Part shown: positions 1 through 9,018 of the stretch, in pieces | Layout of the letters: each line of letters opens with the position of its first letter | How positions within the stretch are numbered: the stretch's first letter is position 1 | Assembly (NCBI RefSeq): GCF_003651225.1 | Contig: NZ_RCDB01000001.1 | Span: 682,001-746,000 of the forward strand | Direction: 5' to 3' | DNA from: Microbacterium telephonicum | Lineage (GTDB): Bacteria > Actinomycetota > Actinomycetes > Actinomycetales > Microbacteriaceae | DNA length: 64,000 bases | The notes under the pieces: model-generated | Databases searched by the model: none | What the model was told of the DNA's origin: nothing | What the model saw: only the letters and a program-made list of their open reading frames with translations | Made by a program: the position numbers and the translations under genes

Positions 1-274
1 CCCGCGCGCCGGGCACATCCCGGGCGCCGTCAACGTGCCGACGACGGCGACCCTCGACGACGCGGGTCGGTTCCTCGCGCCCGACGCTCTGCGCGAGCGG
101 TTCGCGCTCGCGGCGGATGCCGAGGTCGGCGCCTACTGCGGCTCGGGGGTGACGGCCGCCCACACCGTGTTCGCGCTGCGCCTGGCCGGCATCGACGCCG
201 CGCTGTACCCCGGCTCGTGGAGCCAGTGGTCGAACCACCCCGCCCGCCCCGTCGCTACGGGTCCGACCCCCTAG
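1..274 (+). CDS. Sulfurtransferase (rhodanese domain), 3' part only
   Basis: The gene runs in from the left edge and only the C-terminal rhodanese domain is visible. In frame from position 2 the protein reads RAGHIPGAVNVP, the standard rhodanese motif. It then has the active-site loop CGSGVTA with the catalytic Cys that carries the persulfide, and ends at TAG (272-274). The ending GSWSQWSNHPARPVATG is typical of thiosulfate/3-mercaptopyruvate sulfurtransferases, so the full enzyme probably has a second, inactive N-terminal rhodanese domain outside the window. The GTG at 35 is an internal codon, not the start. The exact donor (thiosulfate or mercaptopyruvate) cannot be told from this part. Confidence 0.85.
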   Translation, partial: PRAGHIPGAVNVPTTATLDDAGRFLAPDALRERFALAADAEVGAYCGSGVTAAHTVFALRLAGIDAALYPGSWSQWSNHPARPVATGPTP

Positions 275-280
275 TCTCGC

Positions 281-492
281 GCTCGCCGGTCACGAACGGC
301 GACCTCCGGTCCCGGGATGCCGCCACACCTGACTGGTGAGCGCCGCTCCGCACGCCCCTCGCGCTCGCCAGTCACAAACGGCGACCCGCGGATGCCGGAG
401 GTCGCCACACCTGACTGGTGAGCCCCCGCGCGCTCAACAGCCACAAACGGCGGCCTCCAGCACCCGCAGCCCGCCACAAGCGACTGGCGAAC
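281..492. repeat. Three copies of a 61-bp palindromic element (281-341, 363-423, 432-492)
   Basis: Each unit starts with a GCTCGCCAGTC-like arm and ends with its inverse, GACTGGTGAGC, exactly 61 bp later. Inner sequence (ACAAACGGCG on the left, CGCCACACCT on the right) is partly conserved and the centre is variable. Five more units of the same length lie at 37012-37157, 38386-38446 and 44643-44786. All are intergenic. This fills the gap between the sulfurtransferase and the epimerase gene; no gene is seen in it. Confidence 0.8.
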
Positions 493-512
493 CACAGGGC
501 CGCGCCCCCGGC

Positions 513-1358
513 TCAGACCTCGTCGCGCCAGGAATGCTGCGGCTCGTAGCCGAGCACGCGACGCGCCTTCTCGGTCGAGAACAGCGAGTCGTGGATGCCG
601 AGCTCGCCGCGCACCTCGACGTCCGGGAACACCTCGGCGACGAGCTCGGCGTTCGGCCGTGACATGACCGTGTCGGCCGCCGCGATGAGGAAGTGATCGA
701 AGCCCGCCGGCGCCGTCTCGAGCGCGCGCAGCACCGCCTGCGCGCCGTCGCGGGCGTCGATGTACGACCAGAGGTTCCACTTGCGCTGGCGTGCGTCGGC
801 GTCGAAGGACGGGAAGGCGGCGTAGTCTTCCGGCCACATGACGTTCGAGAAGCGCAGCGCCGTGATCGAGGTCTCGGGGTGCCAGCGCACGAGCTCGACG
901 GCCATCGTCTCCTCGAGGTGCTTCACGAGGGAGTACACCGACTCGGGGCGAGCCGGGTAGGCCTCGTCGACCGGGATGTACGGCGGCGGCACGTCGAACG
1001 GGAGACCCTGCACGGTTTCGCTCGAGGCGTAGACGATCTTCGTGATGCCGAGCCGGACCGCCGCCCAGAAGACGTTGAAGGTCGCCGCGATGTTGTGGTG
1101 GAAGACCGCGACGTCGGGGCGGATGCCGGGCGCCGGGACCGCGGCGAGATGGACGAGGGCGTCGAACCCGTCGTGCCGGTCCTGCACGGCGGTGAGCGCG
1201 TCGACGACCTGGCCGTAGTCGGTGAGGTCGGTCTGCACGAAGCCCGCGCCCCGGGCTCCCGCGACGTCGAGGCCGATGACCTCGTGGCCCGCGGCGGCGA
1301 GCTCGCGGACGACGACGGTGCCGAGCTTGCCGGAGGATCCTGTGACGGCGATGCGCAT
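513..1358 (-). CDS. NAD(P)-dependent epimerase/dehydratase (extended SDR)
   Basis: This is a 281-residue extended short-chain dehydrogenase. The N-terminus has the Rossmann motif GSSGKLG (residues 7-13) followed by an acidic residue (GLDV), which favours NAD. The catalytic YxxxK is in VYSLVKHLEE. Length and the SSETVQGLPF segment resemble the uronate dehydrogenase/nucleoside-diphosphate-sugar epimerase group. The substrate cannot be assigned from sequence alone. The ATG at 1358 gives the expected N-terminus. The gene reads in the same direction as the sugar operon on its right but is separated from the LacI gene by about 60 bp with no overlap, so membership in that operon is possible but unproven. 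Confidence 0.85.
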   Translation of the reverse strand: MRIAVTGSSGKLGTVVVRELAAAGHEVIGLDVAGARGAGFVQTDLTDYGQVVDALTAVQDRHDGFDALVHLAAVPAPGIRPDVAVFHHNIAATFNVFWAAVRLGITKIVYASSETVQGLPFDVPPPYIPVDEAYPARPESVYSLVKHLEETMAVELVRWHPETSITALRFSNVMWPEDYAAFPSFDADARQRKWNLWSYIDARDGAQAVLRALETAPAGFDHFLIAAADTVMSRPNAELVAEVFPDVEVRGELGIHDSLFSTEKARRVLGYEPQHSWRDEV

Positions 1359-1419
1359 GCCCCCACTGTGCCACGCGGGGGAGGCGCCGGGGCCGCGCGC
1401 GGGTGAGCCGTGTCCTCGC

Positions 1420-2433
1420 TCAGCGCGGCGCCGCGGTCGACTCCCGCAGGATGAGGTGCGTGGGCAGGGGCACCGAGTCCGTGAGCGAGTCGGGCTCCTC
1501 GACCGCGAGCAGGACCTTCTGCATGACCAGCTCGCCGAGCGCCTGGAAGTCCTGCCGCACGGTCGTCAGGGGCGGCAGCAGGTACGCCGCCTCGGGCACG
1601 TCGTCGAACCCGACGATGCTCACATCGCGGGGGACCTCGAGCCCGCGCGCCCGCAGCGCCGACAGCACCCCGATCGACATGTGGTCGTTCGCCACGAACA
1701 GGCCCGTCCCCGGTGTGATCGGCAGACGCGAGCCCAGGTCGTATCCGCTCGCGGCCGACCAGTCGCCGTGCTCCGGCTGCACGATCTCGAGGCGATGTGC
1801 GGCGAGCTCGTCACGCCACCCCCGCGCGCGCTCCAGGGCGTCGGGGTTGCGCGGCGGTCCCGCCAGATGCAGCACCCGGGTGTGCCCCAGCTCGACGAGG
1901 TGGCGTACGGCGGCCCGCGCCCCCCGGTACTGGTCGATCGAGACGAGCGTCGGATGCCGGCGCTGCGTCGCGGCGGCCGCCACCAGCGGAACGCTGAGAT
2001 CGAGACCGCGCACGACCTCGAGGATGCCGATGTCGACGACGATCAGGACGATGGCGTCGACCCGCTGCCGCAGCAGCCCCTCGATCGCCGTGCGGATGCT
2101 CCCGGCATCCGATTCGGCGGTGCTGACGGTGTCGACCGAGTAGCGCTCCGCGCGGGCCGCGACGTTGAAGTGGTTCGCGATCGAGCTCGGACCGTAGTCG
2201 GGGACGCCCGGAGTGACGAGACCGATCGTCCGCGTGCGCCGCGTCACCAGTGCGCGGGCGGCGGGGGAGGGGCTGTACCGCAGCTGGGCGATCGCCTGCT
2301 CGACGCGGGCGCGCGTGGCGGGGCGGACGTTCGGCAGGTCGTTGAGCACGCGGGAGACGGTCTGGTGCGACACGCCGGCGAGCCGGGCGACGTCGAAGAT
2401 GTTCGCGGACTTCGCCCCGCGATCCTCGCTCAC
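1420..2433 (-). CDS. LacI-family transcriptional regulator, last gene of the sugar ABC operon
   Basis: This 337-residue regulator has an N-terminal helix-turn-helix (NIFDVARLAGVSHQTVSRVL, about residues 10-30) followed by a periplasmic-binding-protein-like effector domain ending near residue 335. Its ATG overlaps the stop of the upstream ATPase gene by 4 bp (2430-2433), so it is translationally coupled and is the last cistron of the ABC importer operon. LacI members in such operons usually bind the transported sugar and repress the operon. The likely targets are the two matching palindromes at 8800-8819 and 8868-8887, although the second LacI protein (9119-10132) is an equally good candidate. 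The protein has the full family length and no defects are seen. Confidence 0.93.
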   Translation of the reverse strand: MSEDRGAKSANIFDVARLAGVSHQTVSRVLNDLPNVRPATRARVEQAIAQLRYSPSPAARALVTRRTRTIGLVTPGVPDYGPSSIANHFNVAARAERYSVDTVSTAESDAGSIRTAIEGLLRQRVDAIVLIVVDIGILEVVRGLDLSVPLVAAAATQRRHPTLVSIDQYRGARAAVRHLVELGHTRVLHLAGPPRNPDALERARGWRDELAAHRLEIVQPEHGDWSAASGYDLGSRLPITPGTGLFVANDHMSIGVLSALRARGLEVPRDVSIVGFDDVPEAAYLLPPLTTVRQDFQALGELVMQKVLLAVEEPDSLTDSVPLPTHLILRESTAAPR

Positions 2434-3947
2434 GAGGGGGCCTCCTCGTCCGGCTGGGCGACGAGCGCGAGCAGGGAGTCGACCGTGAGCGCTCCCGCGG
2501 GGAGAGTGTCGGCGATCCGGCCGGCCCGCACGACCGCGACCCGGTCCGAGACACGCAGCACCTCTTCGAGCTCTGCGGAGATGAAGACGACAGACAGGCC
2601 GTTGTCGGCGAGCTCGCCGACCAGCCGCTGGATCTCGACCTTCGCGCCGATGTCGATTCCGCGGGTGGGCTCGTCGAGGACGAGCACCCGCGGCGACAGG
2701 GCGAGCAGGCGCGCGAGGAGCACCTTCTGCTGGTTTCCGCCGGAGAGGGTGCGGGCGAGCCGCTCGGGGTCGGCGGGCCGGATGTCGAGCGCCTCGATCC
2801 AGCTCGTCGCGAGCTCGCGACGCTGCGCTCCGGTGATCCGGCGGAGGACGCCGCGATCCGCCTGGAGCGCGAGGGTGATGTTGTCGGCGACGCTGAGGTC
2901 GCCGATGATCCCCTCGGTGCGACGGTTCTCCGAGGAGTAGACGAGGCCCCTGCGGATCGCCGACCGCGGGCTTCCGAGCACGACGGGGACGTCGTCGACC
3001 GTGAGAGTGCCGTTATCCGGCGGGTCGACGCCCGTGATCGCGCGGGCGAACTCCGAGCGGCCGGAGCCGAGCAGCCCCGCGACGCCGAGCACTTCGCCCT
3101 CTTCGAGAGCGGCATCCGCGTCGACGAGCCGGCTCCCCACGCTCACGCCCGTCGCACGGAGGACGGTCGACGCCGGTTCGGGGAGGCGCTCGCCGCGATC
3201 GATCGTCTCGACGTCGGCCGCCGCACGACCGAGCATCTTCTGCACGAGGTCGACCCGCAGCAGCTCGGAAGGGACGAACTCGCCGACGAACCGCCCGCCG
3301 CGGAGCACCGTGATGCGGTCGCAGATCTCGTAGACCTGATCGAGGAAGTGCGAGATGAAGACGATCGCGACCCCGCGCTGGGTCAGCTCGCGCATGACGC
3401 GGAACAGCTCGGCGACCTCGTCGAGGTCGAGGCTCGACGTGGGCTCGTCGAGGACGAGCACGCGCACGTCGACCGCGATCGCGCGCGCGATGGCGACGAG
3501 CTGCTGCACGGCCAGCGAGTGTCCGGCGAGCACCGACTGCGGGTCGACGTCGATGCCGAGCGCGGCCAGGATGTCGCGGGACTCCGCCCGCATACGGCGC
3601 CAGTCGATCCGCCCGTGCACGCGCGGCTCACGACCCAGCCAGATGTTCTCGGCGACGGAGAGGTTCGGCAGCAGGTCGATCTCCTGGTAGACCGCGCTGA
3701 TGCCGGCGCGCTGGGCGTCGTGCGGTGAGCGGAAGCGCGTCGCGTCGCCGTCGAGCCGGATCACTCCGGCATCGAGAGGGAGCGCACCGGTGATCGCCTT
3801 GATGAGCGTCGACTTCCCGGCGCCGTTCTCGCCCATGAGCGAGTGCACCTCGCCGCGGTAGATGCGCAGGGAGACGTCGTCGAGGGCCAGCTCGGCGCCG
3901 AAGCGCACGGTCGCGCCGGTGACCTCCAACACCGCCCCGTGGTCCAT
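2430..3947 (-). CDS. Sugar ABC importer ATP-binding protein (second ATPase of the operon)
   Basis: This is a 505-residue double nucleotide-binding protein of the RbsA/MglA/YtfR type. The first half has Walker A GENGAGKST and Walker B VLVLDEPTSSLD. The second half has LSGGNQQKVLLARL and Walker B LVLDEPTRGID. The degenerate first signature (SLAVQQLV in place of LSGGQ) is normal for this family. It lies 58 bp downstream of the second permease and overlaps the LacI gene by 4 bp. Only one such ATPase is usually found per importer, and here another complete copy is encoded at 6110-7645. The two are clearly related but diverged along their whole length, and both look active. They may form alternative or hetero-ATPase complexes, or this one may serve a second permease pair. 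Confidence 0.93.
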   Translation of the reverse strand: MDHGAVLEVTGATVRFGAELALDDVSLRIYRGEVHSLMGENGAGKSTLIKAITGALPLDAGVIRLDGDATRFRSPHDAQRAGISAVYQEIDLLPNLSVAENIWLGREPRVHGRIDWRRMRAESRDILAALGIDVDPQSVLAGHSLAVQQLVAIARAIAVDVRVLVLDEPTSSLDLDEVAELFRVMRELTQRGVAIVFISHFLDQVYEICDRITVLRGGRFVGEFVPSELLRVDLVQKMLGRAAADVETIDRGERLPEPASTVLRATGVSVGSRLVDADAALEEGEVLGVAGLLGSGRSEFARAITGVDPPDNGTLTVDDVPVVLGSPRSAIRRGLVYSSENRRTEGIIGDLSVADNITLALQADRGVLRRITGAQRRELATSWIEALDIRPADPERLARTLSGGNQQKVLLARLLALSPRVLVLDEPTRGIDIGAKVEIQRLVGELADNGLSVVFISAELEEVLRVSDRVAVVRAGRIADTLPAGALTVDSLLALVAQPDEEAPS

Positions 3948-4005
3948 CAGGTCATTATCCCGTGCACGATGCGCCGGACCGCGTGCGCCGCGGCCCCGCG
4001 TCGCA

Positions 4006-5031
4006 TCACCTTCGCGAGGCCGATCGGGCGACGATGATCCGCTGGATGACGATGAACAGCAGCAGCAGCCCTCCGATGATGATCTGCGTCCAGGACTGCT
4101 CGGCGCCCATGAACGAGATGATCTTCTTGATCACGCCGTACACGAGCACGCCGATGAGCGAGCCGAGCACGTACCCGGTGCCGCCCACGAGCAGGGTGCC
4201 GCCGATCACGACGGCCGCGATCGCGTCGAGTTCGGTGCCGATGCCGTTGCGGGGATAGCCGGCCCCGGAGTAGGCCGTCAGGAGCAGGCCGGCGAGACCG
4301 CCGCACACGCCGCTGATGACGTACACCGCGATCTTCGTGCGCGCGACGGACAGGCCCATGAGCCGTGCCGACTGCTCGTTGCCGCCGATGGCGTAGACCG
4401 TGCGTCCGAACCGCGTCCAATGCAGGACGTAGAAGGCGATCGCCACGACGAGGAGGGCGATGATGCCCGTCGGAGTGAGGTACCAGTCGCCGATGCGGAT
4501 GCGCGTGCGCTGCAGCCACAGCACGACGGGGTCGTCGACGCGGATGGAGGACAGGCTCACGACGAACGCGAGTCCCCGCGCGAGGAACAGTCCCGCCAGC
4601 GATGCGATGAAGGGCTGCACGCCGAAGTTCTGCACCAGCACGCCGATCAGCAGGCCGATGAGGCCGCCGCCGACCAGCATGATCGGGATCACGAGCCACG
4701 AGGGATAGCCCTGCGAGAGCATGCTCGCGCCGAGGATGCCGGTGAAGGCCATGACGGAGCCGACCGACAGGTCGATCCCGCCCGTGAGGATCACGAACGT
4801 CATGCCCACGGCGAGGACGACGAGGTAGGCGTTGTCGAGCAGCAGTGCCGACAGGTTGCCGGGCGTCAGGAACCGATCGAACCGGGCCTGCGCGGCGATG
4901 AGCAGGACGACGAGGATGAGGACGGCGGCGAGCGTCGGCAGCAGCGAGGCGCGTCGCGTGAGGAAGGTGCTGTAGCGCGCGCCGAGCGTGACACCTCGGC
5001 TCGTGGGGGGAGTGTCGACGCCGAGGGTCAT
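4006..5031 (-). CDS. Sugar ABC importer permease (YjfF-like)
   Basis: This 341-residue inner-membrane permease of the BPD_transp_2/RbsC family has about eight to ten hydrophobic helices. The family landmark LAVGMTFVILTGGIDLSVGS lies near residue 80. The open frame extends further upstream, but the ATG at 5031 (MTLGVDTPP) overlaps the stop of the preceding permease gene as ATGA, which fixes the start. Order and sequence match the second permease (YjfF) of the E. coli galactofuranose importer ytfQRT-yjfF, and also the AraUVWZ-type arabinose importers. It should pair with the permease at 5028-6113 to form the channel. Confidence 0.92.
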   Translation of the reverse strand: MTLGVDTPPTSRGVTLGARYSTFLTRRASLLPTLAAVLILVVLLIAAQARFDRFLTPGNLSALLLDNAYLVVLAVGMTFVILTGGIDLSVGSVMAFTGILGASMLSQGYPSWLVIPIMLVGGGLIGLLIGVLVQNFGVQPFIASLAGLFLARGLAFVVSLSSIRVDDPVVLWLQRTRIRIGDWYLTPTGIIALLVVAIAFYVLHWTRFGRTVYAIGGNEQSARLMGLSVARTKIAVYVISGVCGGLAGLLLTAYSGAGYPRNGIGTELDAIAAVVIGGTLLVGGTGYVLGSLIGVLVYGVIKKIISFMGAEQSWTQIIIGGLLLLFIVIQRIIVARSASRR

Positions 5032-6113
5032 GACGCCACCTCGTTCCGGACGGCAGGAGTCGACGCCGCCGCGGGTCTCCCGCCGGGTCCCGCACCGGGG
5101 TCGCCGGGCCCGCGCCGCCTCCTCAGGGTGCGGCGCGCCCACGCGTGCAGCTGCGGCGACTGGACGAGCACGACGACGATGACGACGACGGCGAAGAAGA
5201 CGGGGCTCTGGGCCGACGGGACACCGAGGAACAGGATGGTCGACTCCAGGGTCTGAATGGTGAGGACGCCGACGACGGTGCCTGCGATCGTGAAATTGCC
5301 TCCCATGAGGGAGGTCCCGCCGAGCACGACCGCGAGGATCGCGTAGAGCTCGATGAACTGGCCGGCGGCGTTCGCGTCGGCGGCGCGGATGTTCGAGCTG
5401 TAGATGATCCCCGCCATGCCCGCGAGGATGCCGCTGAGGGCATAGGCGCCGAAGATGATGCCGCGAGCGCGGACTCCCGCGAGCCGGCTGGCCTCGGGGT
5501 TGATGCCGACCGCCTCGGTCAGCATGCCCAGGGCGGTGCGGCGTTCGACGAGGGCGATCGTCAGGATGGCGACGAGCGAGATCACGAACGCGAACGGGAC
5601 GACGAAGAGGTAGCCGGTCGCGATGTAGGAGTAGGGCGCGCTGTTGACGGTCGTGATGAAGCCCTCGGTGATGAGGAGGGCGACGCCGCGGCCGGCGAGC
5701 ATCAGCACGAGGGTGGCGATGATCGGCTGGATGCCGAACGTCGAGACGAGCAGGCCGTTCCACGCGCCCAGCGCGAGCGAGATCGCCAGGGCCGCGACCA
5801 CGGCGACGAGCACGGTGCCGAGGCTGCCGGGATCGGGGGAGGCGTCGATGATCGTCAGGGCGACGGCCCCGGCGACCGCCATGATCGCGCCGACGGAGAG
5901 GTCGATCCCCCGCGTTGCGATCACGACGGTCATGCCGAGGGCGACCAGCATGAGAGGGGCGCTGTTGCGGAGGACGTCGATCAGCGCGCCGTAGAGCTGA
6001 CCGTCGCGCACCGTCACGACGATGAACTGTGGACGGGCGATCGTGTTGATGACGATGAGCGCGAGCAGGGCGACGACCGGCCAGAACAGCCGGTGCCCGG
6101 TGATGCGGGTCAT
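5028..6113 (-). CDS. Sugar ABC importer permease (YtfT-like)
   Basis: This 361-residue RbsC-family membrane protein begins MTRITGHRLFWPV and carries the family landmark LGMTVVIATRGIDLSVG near residue 75. About nine hydrophobic segments follow and the C-terminus is a charged tail. Start choice: the ATG at 6113 overlaps the stop of the upstream ATPase gene by 4 bp (6110-6113), and the gene overlaps the next permease in the same way. Such tight coupling implies equal production of the two channel halves. It is most like YtfT, the first permease of furanose importers. Confidence 0.92.
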   Translation of the reverse strand: MTRITGHRLFWPVVALLALIVINTIARPQFIVVTVRDGQLYGALIDVLRNSAPLMLVALGMTVVIATRGIDLSVGAIMAVAGAVALTIIDASPDPGSLGTVLVAVVAALAISLALGAWNGLLVSTFGIQPIIATLVLMLAGRGVALLITEGFITTVNSAPYSYIATGYLFVVPFAFVISLVAILTIALVERRTALGMLTEAVGINPEASRLAGVRARGIIFGAYALSGILAGMAGIIYSSNIRAADANAAGQFIELYAILAVVLGGTSLMGGNFTIAGTVVGVLTIQTLESTILFLGVPSAQSPVFFAVVVIVVVLVQSPQLHAWARRTLRRRRGPGDPGAGPGGRPAAASTPAVRNEVAS

Positions 6114-7645
6114 GCCGCGTCCTCCTTCGAGGTGTGGGCGATGTAGGCGATGAGGTCGTCGAGGCCGACGTCGTCCGTGTCGAGTTCGCCGATGCCGGCG
6201 CGGTCCCGCATGATCGCGACGCGCTGGGCGATGCGCAGCACCTCCTCGAGCTCCGACGAGATGAACACGACCGAGAGTCCCTCGGCCGAGAGCTCGGCGA
6301 CCTTGCGCTGGATGTCGGCCTTCGCGCCGACGTCGATGCCGCGCGTCGGCTCGTCGAGGATCAGCAGCCGAGGGGCGGTCGCGAGCCAACGCGCCAGCAG
6401 CACCTTCTGCTGGTTGCCGCCGGAGAGGTTCCCGGCCAGCGCGTCGGGATTCGCCGGCCGCACGCCGAGCGCCTCGATGTATTCGGTCACGATGGCATCC
6501 TGTTCGCTCCGGGGCACTTTGCGCACCGCCCCGCGCTGGGCCTGGATGCCGAGGATGATGTTCTCGGCCACGGTGAGGTCGGCGATGATGCCCTCGGCGC
6601 GCCGGTTCTCGGACGAGAACGCGATGCGCTGATCGATCGCACTGCGGGGGGAGCTCATGCGCGTCGCGCTGCCGTCGACCTCGATCGTGCCGGTGTCGGC
6701 GCGGTCGGCGCCGTACAGGAGGCGCACGAGCTCGGTTCGGCCTGAGCCCAGCAGGCCTGCGATGCCGACGACCTCGCCCGCGTACACGTCGAGGTCCGTC
6801 GGCTCGAGCACGCCGCGGCGGCCGACGCCGGTCGCGCGCAGGAGCGGAGTGCCGGATCGGTCGATGGGGCGCGCGGCGGCGGAGGAGATCGCCGCGAGGT
6901 CGTCGAGTTCCCGTCCGACCATGAGGGAGACCAGCTCACCGCGGGGCAGGCGGGAGGCGAGGTGCTCGCCGATCAGTCTGCCGTTGCGGAGCACCGTGAT
7001 GCGGTCCGAGATCTCGTAGATCTGGTCGAGGAAGTGGCTGACGAAGAGGATGGCGACGCCGGAGTCCCGCAGCTCGCGGATCACCGCGAAGAGCCGCTCG
7101 ACCTCGCCGCGGTCGAGGCTCGAGGTGGGTTCGTCGAGGATGAGCACCTTCGCGTCGAGCACCATGGCCCGGCCGATCGCGACGAGCTGCTGCACCGCGA
7201 TCGAGTGGGAGCCCAGCGTGGAGCGTGTGTCGATGTCGACGCCCAGGCTCGCGAGGAACGTCGCGGCGCGCGCGTGCGCTGCCCTCCAGTCGATCGTGCC
7301 GCCGCGCCGCGGCTCGTGGCCGAGCATGACGTTCTCGCCCACCGAGAGGTTGGCGCAGAGGTTGACCTCCTGGTACACGGTCGAAATCCCCGCGCTCTGC
7401 GCATCCGCCGCCGAGTGGAACTCGCGTGCGACGCCTTCGACGGTGATCGTCCCGCCGTCGATCCGGTACACGCCGGTGAGCGCCTTGATGAGCGTGGACT
7501 TGCCGGCGCCGTTCTCCCCCATCAGGGAGTGGACCTCGCCGGGGCGGAGGGTGAAGTCGACGCCGTCGAGCGCCAGGACGCCGGGGAACCTGATCGTGAT
7601 GCCGGTCATCTGCACGACGGGTGCCGCGTCGGAGGAGGTGGTCAT
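6110..7645 (-). CDS. Sugar ABC importer ATP-binding protein (first ATPase of the operon)
   Basis: This is a 511-residue tandem ATPase. The first domain has Walker A GENGAGKST (about residues 40-48) and VLILDEPTSSLD. The second domain has LSGGNQQKVLLARW and LILDEPTRGID. It lies about 85 bp downstream of the binding-protein gene and overlaps the first permease, the usual position for the energising subunit of a YtfQRT/YjfF- or AraUVWZ-type importer. Compared with the ATPase at 2430-3947 it shares long identical blocks (for example EVHSLMGENGAGKSTLIKA) but differs elsewhere, which suggests an old duplication rather than a recent one. Confidence 0.94.
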   Translation of the reverse strand: MTTSSDAAPVVQMTGITIRFPGVLALDGVDFTLRPGEVHSLMGENGAGKSTLIKALTGVYRIDGGTITVEGVAREFHSAADAQSAGISTVYQEVNLCANLSVGENVMLGHEPRRGGTIDWRAAHARAATFLASLGVDIDTRSTLGSHSIAVQQLVAIGRAMVLDAKVLILDEPTSSLDRGEVERLFAVIRELRDSGVAILFVSHFLDQIYEISDRITVLRNGRLIGEHLASRLPRGELVSLMVGRELDDLAAISSAAARPIDRSGTPLLRATGVGRRGVLEPTDLDVYAGEVVGIAGLLGSGRTELVRLLYGADRADTGTIEVDGSATRMSSPRSAIDQRIAFSSENRRAEGIIADLTVAENIILGIQAQRGAVRKVPRSEQDAIVTEYIEALGVRPANPDALAGNLSGGNQQKVLLARWLATAPRLLILDEPTRGIDVGAKADIQRKVAELSAEGLSVVFISSELEEVLRIAQRVAIMRDRAGIGELDTDDVGLDDLIAYIAHTSKEDAA

Positions 7646-7729
7646 CGGTGACCTTGCCTTTCGAAGTGTGTCACGGGCATCCGCAGGCCGGAGCCCGCGG
7701 ATGCCCGCGACGGAGAGGGGTCGGGCCGC

Positions 7730-8719
7730 TCAGTACGCGCGGTCGTCGATGACCTCGGCCGCCTGCTCCTGCGTGAAGGACGCGTCCTCCACGTAGACCT
7801 CCTTCTCGACGTCCTCGCCGGCGAGCACGTCCTTCACGAGCCCGGCCGCGAGCTCGCCCAGCAGCGGGTTGCACTCGACGATGAAGTTGATCTTCCCGTC
7901 GACGAGGGCCTGCATGCCGTCCTTGACGGCGTCGATCGAGATGATCTTGATGTCTTCGCCCGGGACGGCGCCCGCCGCCTCGATCGCCTCGATGGCGCCG
8001 AGCGCCATGTCGTCGTTGTGCGCGTAGACGAGGTCGATGCCGTCGGCGCCGTACTTCTGGAGGAAGCCCTCCATGACGGTCTTGCCGCCGTCGCGCGTGA
8101 AGTCGCCGGTCTGCGAGTCGATCTTCTCGATCGAGGTGCCCTCGATCGCGGCGTCGAAGCCCGCGGCGCGGTCGTTCGCGGGCGCGGAGCCGGTGGTGCC
8201 CTCCAGTACGACCATCTTGGTGTCCTCGGCGCCGTACTGCTCGGCGGCCCAGGCGCCGGCCATCTCGCCCTCCTTCTCGAAGTCGAGACCGACCCACGAC
8301 GCGTACAGGTCGTCCGAGGCGCTCACCGTGCGGTCTTCGAGGATGACGGGGATGCCGGCATCCGCCGCCTCCTGGAGCACGTCGTCCCACCCGTCCTCGA
8401 CGATCGGGGCGAGGACGATGGCGTCGACGCCCTGGTTGATGAAGTCGCGGACCGCGGCGATCTGTGCCGCCGTGTCGTTGTCGGCGGCGTTGAAGACGAG
8501 ATCGAAGCCGTTCTCGGCCGAGAACGCCTCCTTCATCGACTCCGTGTTGGCCGAGCGCCAGCCCGACTCGGACCCGGTCTGGGCGAAGCCGACCGTGATG
8601 GTGTCGCCGCTGCCGGAGTCGCCGCCGCTGCCGGCGTCGCCCCCGCTGCTCGAGCATCCCGTCGCCGCGAGGGCGAGCGCGCTCAGAATCGCCATTCCGG
8701 CGAGCATCTTCCTTTTCAT
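7730..8719 (-). CDS. Sugar-binding lipoprotein of the ABC importer (YtfQ-like)
   Basis: This 329-residue substrate-binding protein has a lipoprotein signal peptide: MKRKMLAGMAILSALALAATG followed by Cys at about residue 22 and a Ser/Gly-rich linker. The mature part is a type I periplasmic-binding fold. Segments such as GFAQTGSESGWR near the N-terminus and DAIVLAPIVEDGW are close to the galactofuranose-binding protein YtfQ and to arabinose-binding AraU-type proteins. It is the first gene of the operon, as usual for a protein needed in excess. The open frame continues far upstream, but the ATG at 8719 gives the signal peptide and is preceded by an AGGAGG-like site. The ligand is probably a furanose or L-arabinose, by family and neighbours only. 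Confidence 0.93.
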   Translation of the reverse strand: MKRKMLAGMAILSALALAATGCSSSGGDAGSGGDSGSGDTITVGFAQTGSESGWRSANTESMKEAFSAENGFDLVFNAADNDTAAQIAAVRDFINQGVDAIVLAPIVEDGWDDVLQEAADAGIPVILEDRTVSASDDLYASWVGLDFEKEGEMAGAWAAEQYGAEDTKMVVLEGTTGSAPANDRAAGFDAAIEGTSIEKIDSQTGDFTRDGGKTVMEGFLQKYGADGIDLVYAHNDDMALGAIEAIEAAGAVPGEDIKIISIDAVKDGMQALVDGKINFIVECNPLLGELAAGLVKDVLAGEDVEKEVYVEDASFTQEQAAEVIDDRAY

Positions 8720-8799
8720 TCCCCAAACCTCCTTGTTCGAGTACCGACGAACGGCGTCGGTGCTGTCCTGGCAGACGGCGTCCGCGCCATCTGATGGTG

Positions 8800-8819
8800 G
8801 AATGTTAGCCTTCACATTC
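8800..8819. promoter_or_regulatory. LacI-type operator O1
   Basis: The site reads GAATGTTA-GCCT-TCACATTC: two 8-bp inverted half sites with one mismatch around a 4-bp spacer. It has the same half-site pattern and spacer length as the site at 8868-8887, with centres 68 bp apart. It lies about 80-100 bp upstream of the binding-protein start, where a repressor could block the promoter. Confidence 0.65.
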
Positions 8820-8867
8820 GCCGCCGACGCAAGGAAAAGCCGATAACAGTTGCGTAACAGCGGTCGG

Positions 8868-8887
8868 CAATGTGAAGCCTCACATTG
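8868..8887. promoter_or_regulatory. LacI-type operator O2 (perfect palindrome)
   Basis: CAATGTGA-AGCC-TCACATTG is a perfect 8-bp inverted repeat with a 4-bp spacer, matching operator O1. Two like-spaced sites suggest cooperative binding or looping by one LacI-family dimer of dimers. Confidence 0.7.
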
Positions 8888-8951
8888 CGCGGCGCCGGTG
8901 CCGCGCCGCCGGCCCGGCCCCGCGGTCTCGCCGCCGCTCCGTGCACCATCC

Positions 8952-9018
8952 GTCGGATCGGCGGTGCCCGTGTCAACTCCCGTGCCCCGGCGGTCGACAC
9001 CCGCACCGCCGATCCGAC
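8952..9018. repeat. Long inverted repeat upstream of the LacI gene
   Basis: The left arm (8952-8977, beginning GTCGGATCGGCGGTGC) and the right arm (8993-9018) pair over 26 positions with about 3 mismatches and a 15-nt loop. It lies roughly 100 bp before the LacI start at 9119. It could be a structured leader, an attenuator, or an intergenic palindromic element. Confidence 0.6.

Noticed and set aside
271..1374. Long Arg-rich frames antisense to or overlapping the epimerase gene
   Set aside because: They are shadows of a high-GC gene: extreme Arg/Pro content and no recognisable domain, and the opposite frame has a clear SDR fold.
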